Origin: Voacanga thouarsii
Lineage: Eukaryota; Streptophyta; Magnoliopsida; Gentianales; Apocynaceae
Length of the DNA stretch: 64,000 nt
Assembly: GCA_026120185.1 (NCBI GenBank)
Contig: JANUWF010001195.1
Span: 124,001 to 188,000 of the forward strand
Direction: 5' to 3'
The position numbers were made by a program, and so were the translations under genes. Below, in pieces: positions 59,253-64,000 of the stretch. The number at the start of each line of letters is the position of its first letter. Positions within the stretch are counted from its first letter, which is position 1. The notes below the pieces were generated by a model. It saw nothing but the letters and a program-made list of their open reading frames with translations, made no database searches and was not told the DNA's origin.

Positions 59253-61402
59253 GACAAATAGTTTTCATGAACCTTCCATTTTTTAAAATCCTCCATTCTT
59301 CATTCTACATTCATTATGCCTATCTTCTATTTTGAACTTAATTTCTTTTCAAAAGGTTTGAAGAGGAAGCATGATGGGTGTAGAGCGTTTTTGATTTATT
59401 TTTATTATTTTAGTCTTTTTCTTTCGTTTGTTTTCTTTTATTTAGGTATGTTTTTATTTTATTATTAATTTTCGTGTGCTTTTATTTGTGTTTTGTTTTA
59501 TATGCATACAGCCCTTCTCTTGGACAAGCCCTTCTCTTTACCTCAAGCTTGGCTATCTATTGGAGAATTATTGCACTTGGGAAGTATTACTTAAACTTTC
59601 TACCCCTTTATTATTTTTGGTCCATTTGGAGATGCTTTCTGGTGTTTATCTTTTGCCAAGAAGGACATTGTCCAATTGAAGTATGGAGGAGTGGTTTGGT
59701 GATATACTTTGTCTAAGTTTTTATCAATTGTCTTGGTGTTTTCTTAGCGGTGAGCTACTTTAGAAAATTTTGGTTTAAAAGTTCTGAAAAATTAAAGATT
59801 TAGAAGAGTGAAACTTTTGGAGCTGAATTGGAATGGAAGTTTGTTTTTCTTATCTCTTCTCCTTTATATTTTTTGTCCCATGGTATTGTTTGTTCTTGTT
59901 ATATTTATTTGGCCATTGAGGACAATGTTTAGTTTAAGTGTGGGGGAGTAATTTGATAGGCAAGTCTTCTACACATATACTTTTGCCTTGTTGGGAGCAA
60001 ATTTCGAGCAAAATTTTCAATTTTTTTTATTTTCTAGAGATTTCAAGCTATATTTTTAATTGCATGTCTTTATGATGAATTATAGAGCATATGTTCTTGA
60101 TCATTTATAGCTTACGCATGACTTTTTGCACGTACTTGGATGAAGTAGTTCTTGATCAAATACTTTACATTGTTCTTAAACATGTTTTTCTACTAAAATT
60201 CATGAAGCATTCTAGAACTTACTTGAATACCTCTCAAGGCAAAATAAGAAAGACAATCATGATTTAACTTAGGGATGACAGTAATAGGCCTTATTTGGAT
60301 AGTTTGAGCTTTCCAAGCCTACCTATTGTCATATTATCCCTAATGCCTATTTTGAGCCTACATGGTTGATTTCTTTCATTAAAACCCGTCACAATATTTT
60401 GTCCATTGCTTGTTGCTGAGAGTTTGAATAATTTTCCAAATCTTTATGCTCTTGATGGATGAAAGTATGTGCATGAAAATGCTAAGGAAGAATGTTGGGA
60501 TAAAGATCATGACTTGCTAGTGTCAGTCATGGATCAATAATAAGTTGAGCTAAAAAGTGGAAAGGGAAGGGAGAAATAGGAGAAAAAGAATAGAGGGATT
60601 GAAAATAAAACAAAAAGCTACTAGGAAGAATTGATAAGTGAGATTGAAAAGAAGTGAGAAAAAAATAACAACAGCAAGAGTGAAAAAAAACTTATTGAAA
60701 GAAGAAAGAAAATATCACAAAAGGGATGGTGATTGAGTTGTAAAAAGTTAAGTTCATATAAAGTACTTGACACAATTGCTGGAAATTTGAGTGATCTTAT
60801 GGACAAAATAAAGAAGAATTCATGAGAAGAGTTGAAAGAAAAAGAAAAAAAATGTAGGATTTGCTTAGGTGGAGTTGTAATTGCTGAACAAGGTTATGGT
60901 TTGATTGATTCTTGGAATAGGAGAGCAAGAAGAGTTGGAAAGTATTGATTTATTTTGTTTATCCTTTTCTTGCGAACTCTCAGTTTCTTTGATATTTGAT
61001 TCTCCTATATCCTTCGTTTGATAGCTACATTACAAGCCTTTAGCCTTACATTACAAGCTTAAAAGTCCTACTTGATCTAAGTAGAGTCATCATGTGTCTC
61101 AGATTAGTGGAGAGAGTGTATGAAAAGTAAGCTTATGGAATGCATATTCTTTTTGAGCTAAATTCTTTCTAATGGGTTGAGAATATTGTTAAGTATTGTG
61201 ATTTTTCTACTAAGTCATTTATCACAAACACGAGTCTTGTATTTGTTGTGAAAGATGTAGTAGCATGTGTTTTATCTTCTTGAATGAAGAAAGCATTGAA
61301 GATATTATGTTGAAATTGATTGAGTGAGTTAAACCTTGTGTATTCCTACTTATTCTTGATACTTTGCTTGAGGACAAGCAAAGAGTTAAGTATAGGGGAA
61401 TA
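59253..61402 (+). other. Interior 3' region with two PPT-like boxes
   Basis: No gene. The first box, TTGAGGACAATG followed by AAGTGTGGGGGAGTAATTTGATA, is at about 59915-59958. The second, TTGAGGACAAGC followed by AAGTATAGGGGAATA, is at about 61369-61402, right before the LTR. Both share the TTGAGGACAA lead-in. The stretch between them (1.45 kb) is about one LTR long but not similar to the LTRs. It includes an A/G-rich strand-biased zone (60540-60860). Confidence 0.55.
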
Positions 61403-62948
61403 TGTTAAGGGCTAAATTAGTCATATTTTTCTTAGTCATTTGAGGTTCTTTTGTGATATACTTTGTTCAATAACTAGCCATATTTCTTCATATTTGAGAT
61501 TTTACCCTTGGAAAGGTGTTTTGTTCATTATTTCAGATTTTTAGTGTCAAACGAAACAAATCGTCACAGAACAAAGGAGAGGCGGCGCCAGCTAGGGCTC
61601 TAGAACCGGCACCTCCATGCACTATTGACACGTACTTCGAAGCGACAGAAAAATTGGTAAAACAGAGCAAAACATAGTGGAATTGGTGCTGGTTCCAAGA
61701 GTCAAGGCGGCGCTAACTGTATTCTGGTTTTCATTGTGCAAAATTCGGAGAAAAATCGGCGAACAAGTAGAGAAGCAGAAAACAACCGGCGCCGACTCCA
61801 AAAGCCAAGGCGGCGCCGGCTGTACCTTGAAGATAAGGCGGTGCTTTATTTTTTCTACGTGATTTTTGATAATCTGTGGAGTTTTAGTATCTTCCAACTT
61901 TTATTCGGCCAAGAACACTGTACCTACGAGTTTAGGCACTTCCTAAGCCTATAAATAGATGGAAAACATAAGGGACAAAGGGAGAGAATTCATTGATCAT
62001 CATAGAAAATTACTCAATCAAAGGAGGAATTCGTCAATTCAAAGAGGGTTGTGCAAGATGGTCTTCAAAGGAAAAAGAATGAGGCTTGTCTATGAGTGCT
62101 TTCTTTTACTTTGTTTTCTTTTTCTTGAACAATGATATGTTAATTGTTTTATTGTAATTCGACATTGTTTTAGATATTCATGACTTTTAGGGTTATTTGA
62201 TCTTTTGATTAATTGATTGTTCTTCTTAGTATTTAATTACCTGGCGTATTACGAGATTAATTAGTTGTTTCTTTTCATTAACTTGCTAGACCAAAAAGAT
62301 TGATGGTAGTTGCAATTGATTAATTCCATATTTATTGGCTGTTAACTTGCTAGACCAAAGAGGTTAATTGCTGAGGATTGAGTAATTAAAGGTTAATTGA
62401 TTTTTGCCAGACTAAGGATTCATTGATTAATTTCGTGTTTTAAATTTGCCAGACTAAGGAAATTTAATCAAAGATTGTGTTTAATGCGTCTTGTGGATGA
62501 ATTAGTTGAGACAGACAAAGTGATGCTAATTTATCTAGAAGGTAGTAATTAGTTGAGACAGACCAAGTGATGCTAATTTACCTTTATCCTTCATGGTGCT
62601 AAGAGAATGATTAGTTATGATAATGGTTAGGTACTTTGAGATCATGTTTGTCTAAACAATGGTTTGAGTTACATACTTCTCCATCCTTGACATGTATATA
62701 TTTTTGTTTTTATTTTCCTTTGGTTTATTTTTTTCTTTTTCACTTTATTGAGTCTGTTAAACAATGAAAGAAAGGTGATTAATGTCTATTTGTTCGTGGA
62801 GGATCGACACTCGTTTGAACCCTATGGTCGGTTAATGATGAGTACGCTTGCTCATATGTGTAATTTGGGTTTAACATTTTAATGTAAACTTGATTGGGAA
62901 TATGCTTAATTTTCTTATGATTTTTATACCCAAATAAAGGACATATCA
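61403..62948 (+). mobile_element. 3' LTR of non-autonomous element
   Basis: 1546 bp, TGTTAAGGGCT to ACATATCA, with TATA box TATAAATAG (61950-61958). It is the better-preserved promoter of the pair. Confidence 0.9.
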
Positions 62949-63213
62949 CTTAGATTGGAGCACACTATACATGAAAGCCATTTCATCAGCTTTCTTCCAT
63001 GCCTTCTCGGCCTATTGCCCCTAATCAGTGGATTCTTCTCCAAATCTTAGGACAGGGATTTGTGAGAATATACTTGTACTCCTTGGCAGTGAGTACTGTC
63101 TTTAGGTTCCTCTTCTAGTCCACATAATTTGGGGTTGTCGACTTGTTCTCCTTGAGAATGATTGACAATGGACTGAAATAAGATATTCCTAAAATATTGC
63201 GAAAAACATTCAT
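62949..63213 (-). pseudogene. gag: Copia gag N-terminal fragment
   Basis: Minus strand from ATG 63213: about 34 codons lead to NYVD-stop-KRNLKTVLTAKEYKYIL, the conserved N-terminal block of copia Gag with Trp changed to TAG. It ends in KADEMAFMYSVLQSK-like sequence (after a frameshift) at the insertion site of the non-autonomous element. It continues at 56499. Confidence 0.72.
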
Positions 63214-64000
63214 TTAGTTTGTAAGAAATAAAAGTACACATTTCTTTATATTGTTTCTTTGATAATAGATAACTCTTTAAAACAGTATCAATAATATAAA
63301 TAGTTTAGCTCTTAGAAAAACTAACAGAGCTCATATGAAGATTAATAGCATTCTAAGTTAAGTGTATAACTATCATGAATCAAAACCTCCTAAATAGGTA
63401 GTGGTCTAGAAAAAGTTCCACGGATAGGATGGCCACTGATTCACACCACCTACGGGCAATCTAATGCTAAAAACCTCCAACGTAAGTTGGTAAATCCTAG
63501 AAAATACCCTAAACTTTTAAGTTTTCTCTTTCATTTGTTCTAGACACTTGTAGAAATCCATCCTATAGGGGGTCATGCTCAGAATGACACGAGAAAATCT
63601 ACTATCTCTAATAAGAGTTGTGATGGAAGCTGTGAGGTTGTTGGAACCCCTCTCCCATTTAATCTTTTATTGAAAAATAGAGTTTTAGGCCCAAAAATAG
63701 TTTCAATCATCTTATGGTTTCATTAACTTTTGTAAAAAACAAAAATTCAATATTATTCTCTATGTCAAGGATTAAATCCTTTGAAAGAATACACTATAAA
63801 TTTATTTTACTATTGTAAGTTAATAACTAAGTAAAACATTATTAAATAACATTAAGTTCGACATTATTCCCTATGTCAAGGATTAAACTCTCTAAGAGAA
63901 TAAACCATGAACTCATCTATTTTTAAAGCTTTTAGATAAAAACATTTCATCAAAGATCGTTCTATTTAGCGAGACTTTGTTGTCACAATAACTTGTGCAT
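63214..64000. other. No recognisable gene; probable 5' region of copia element
   Basis: Upstream of the copia gag start on the minus strand. No PBS or LTR end found. A short imperfect direct repeat (ATTATTCTCTATGTCAAGGA near 63751 and ATTATTCCCTATGTCAAGGA near 63863) is the only structure seen. Confidence 0.4.

Larger units (their letters stand above)
56500..62948 (+). mobile_element. Non-autonomous LTR retrotransposon (LARD-like, Athila/Tat-type PBS)
   Basis: Two LTRs (56500-57995 and 61403-62948) flank a 3.4 kb interior that lacks any recognisable gag, protease, RT or integrase. PBS at 58002-58020 matches tRNA-Asp, the primer of Athila-like gypsy elements. PPT at about 61391-61402. The flanks read TTTAG (56495-56499) and CTTAG (62949-62953), a 5 bp target duplication with one change. 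It split a copia gag. It would need enzymes from an autonomous relative to move. Confidence 0.85.

Overview
This is a nuclear, AT-rich plant window made almost entirely of nested, decayed LTR retrotransposons. I found no host protein gene and no intact rRNA or tRNA gene. The plant assignment rests on the element types: Ty3/gypsy chromovirus pol with a C-terminal chromodomain (Tekay/Del-like), a Ty1/copia Sirevirus with an extra ORF after pol, initiator-tRNA-Met primer sites, and an Athila/Tat-type tRNA-Asp primer site. The species cannot be told from the sequence. Layout, left to right. 1-4649: two head-to-tail minus-oriented Tekay-type LTRs, the first only a fragment. 4650-11677: a plus-strand gypsy element, its 5' part cut off by the preceding LTR and its gag deleted, with a leader ORF remnant, a PR-RT-RNaseH-IN-chromodomain pseudogene and a 3.1 kb LTR. 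11678-15700: an unclassified repeat in inverted and direct copies. About 15700-17443: the end of another minus-strand gypsy element. 17444-25293: a plus-strand gypsy with 5' LTR, PBS, leader ORF (split by a 1692 bp solo LTR with a perfect 5 bp target duplication), gag and protease. It is cut by a Sirevirus. 25294-54390: the Sirevirus. Its 3' LTR was entered by a Tekay-type LTR (35719-54271, split), which was itself entered by a structurally complete 14.1 kb Tekay-type element (37317-51444; TSD ATTGG). 54391-63213: minus-strand copia gag fragments, a copia LTR fragment and a 6.4 kb non-autonomous LTR element (56500-62948). 63214-64000: no recognisable gene. Nothing here looks capable of autonomous movement: every pol has in-frame stops, frameshifts or lost catalytic residues. 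Many stops sit where relatives have Gln or Trp, and several lost Asp and His residues read Asn and Tyr, as expected from C-to-T decay of methylated DNA. Three features go beyond routine annotation. First, a tRNA-shaped module of 71-72 nt with recognisable Pol III A and B boxes lies about 245-260 bp from the sense 5' end of seven gypsy LTRs. Second, two palindromes 64-66 bp apart are kept in six LTRs that have otherwise diverged. Third, a leader ORF between PBS and gag is shared by three gypsy elements. Clade names are inferred from motifs and structure, not from a search.
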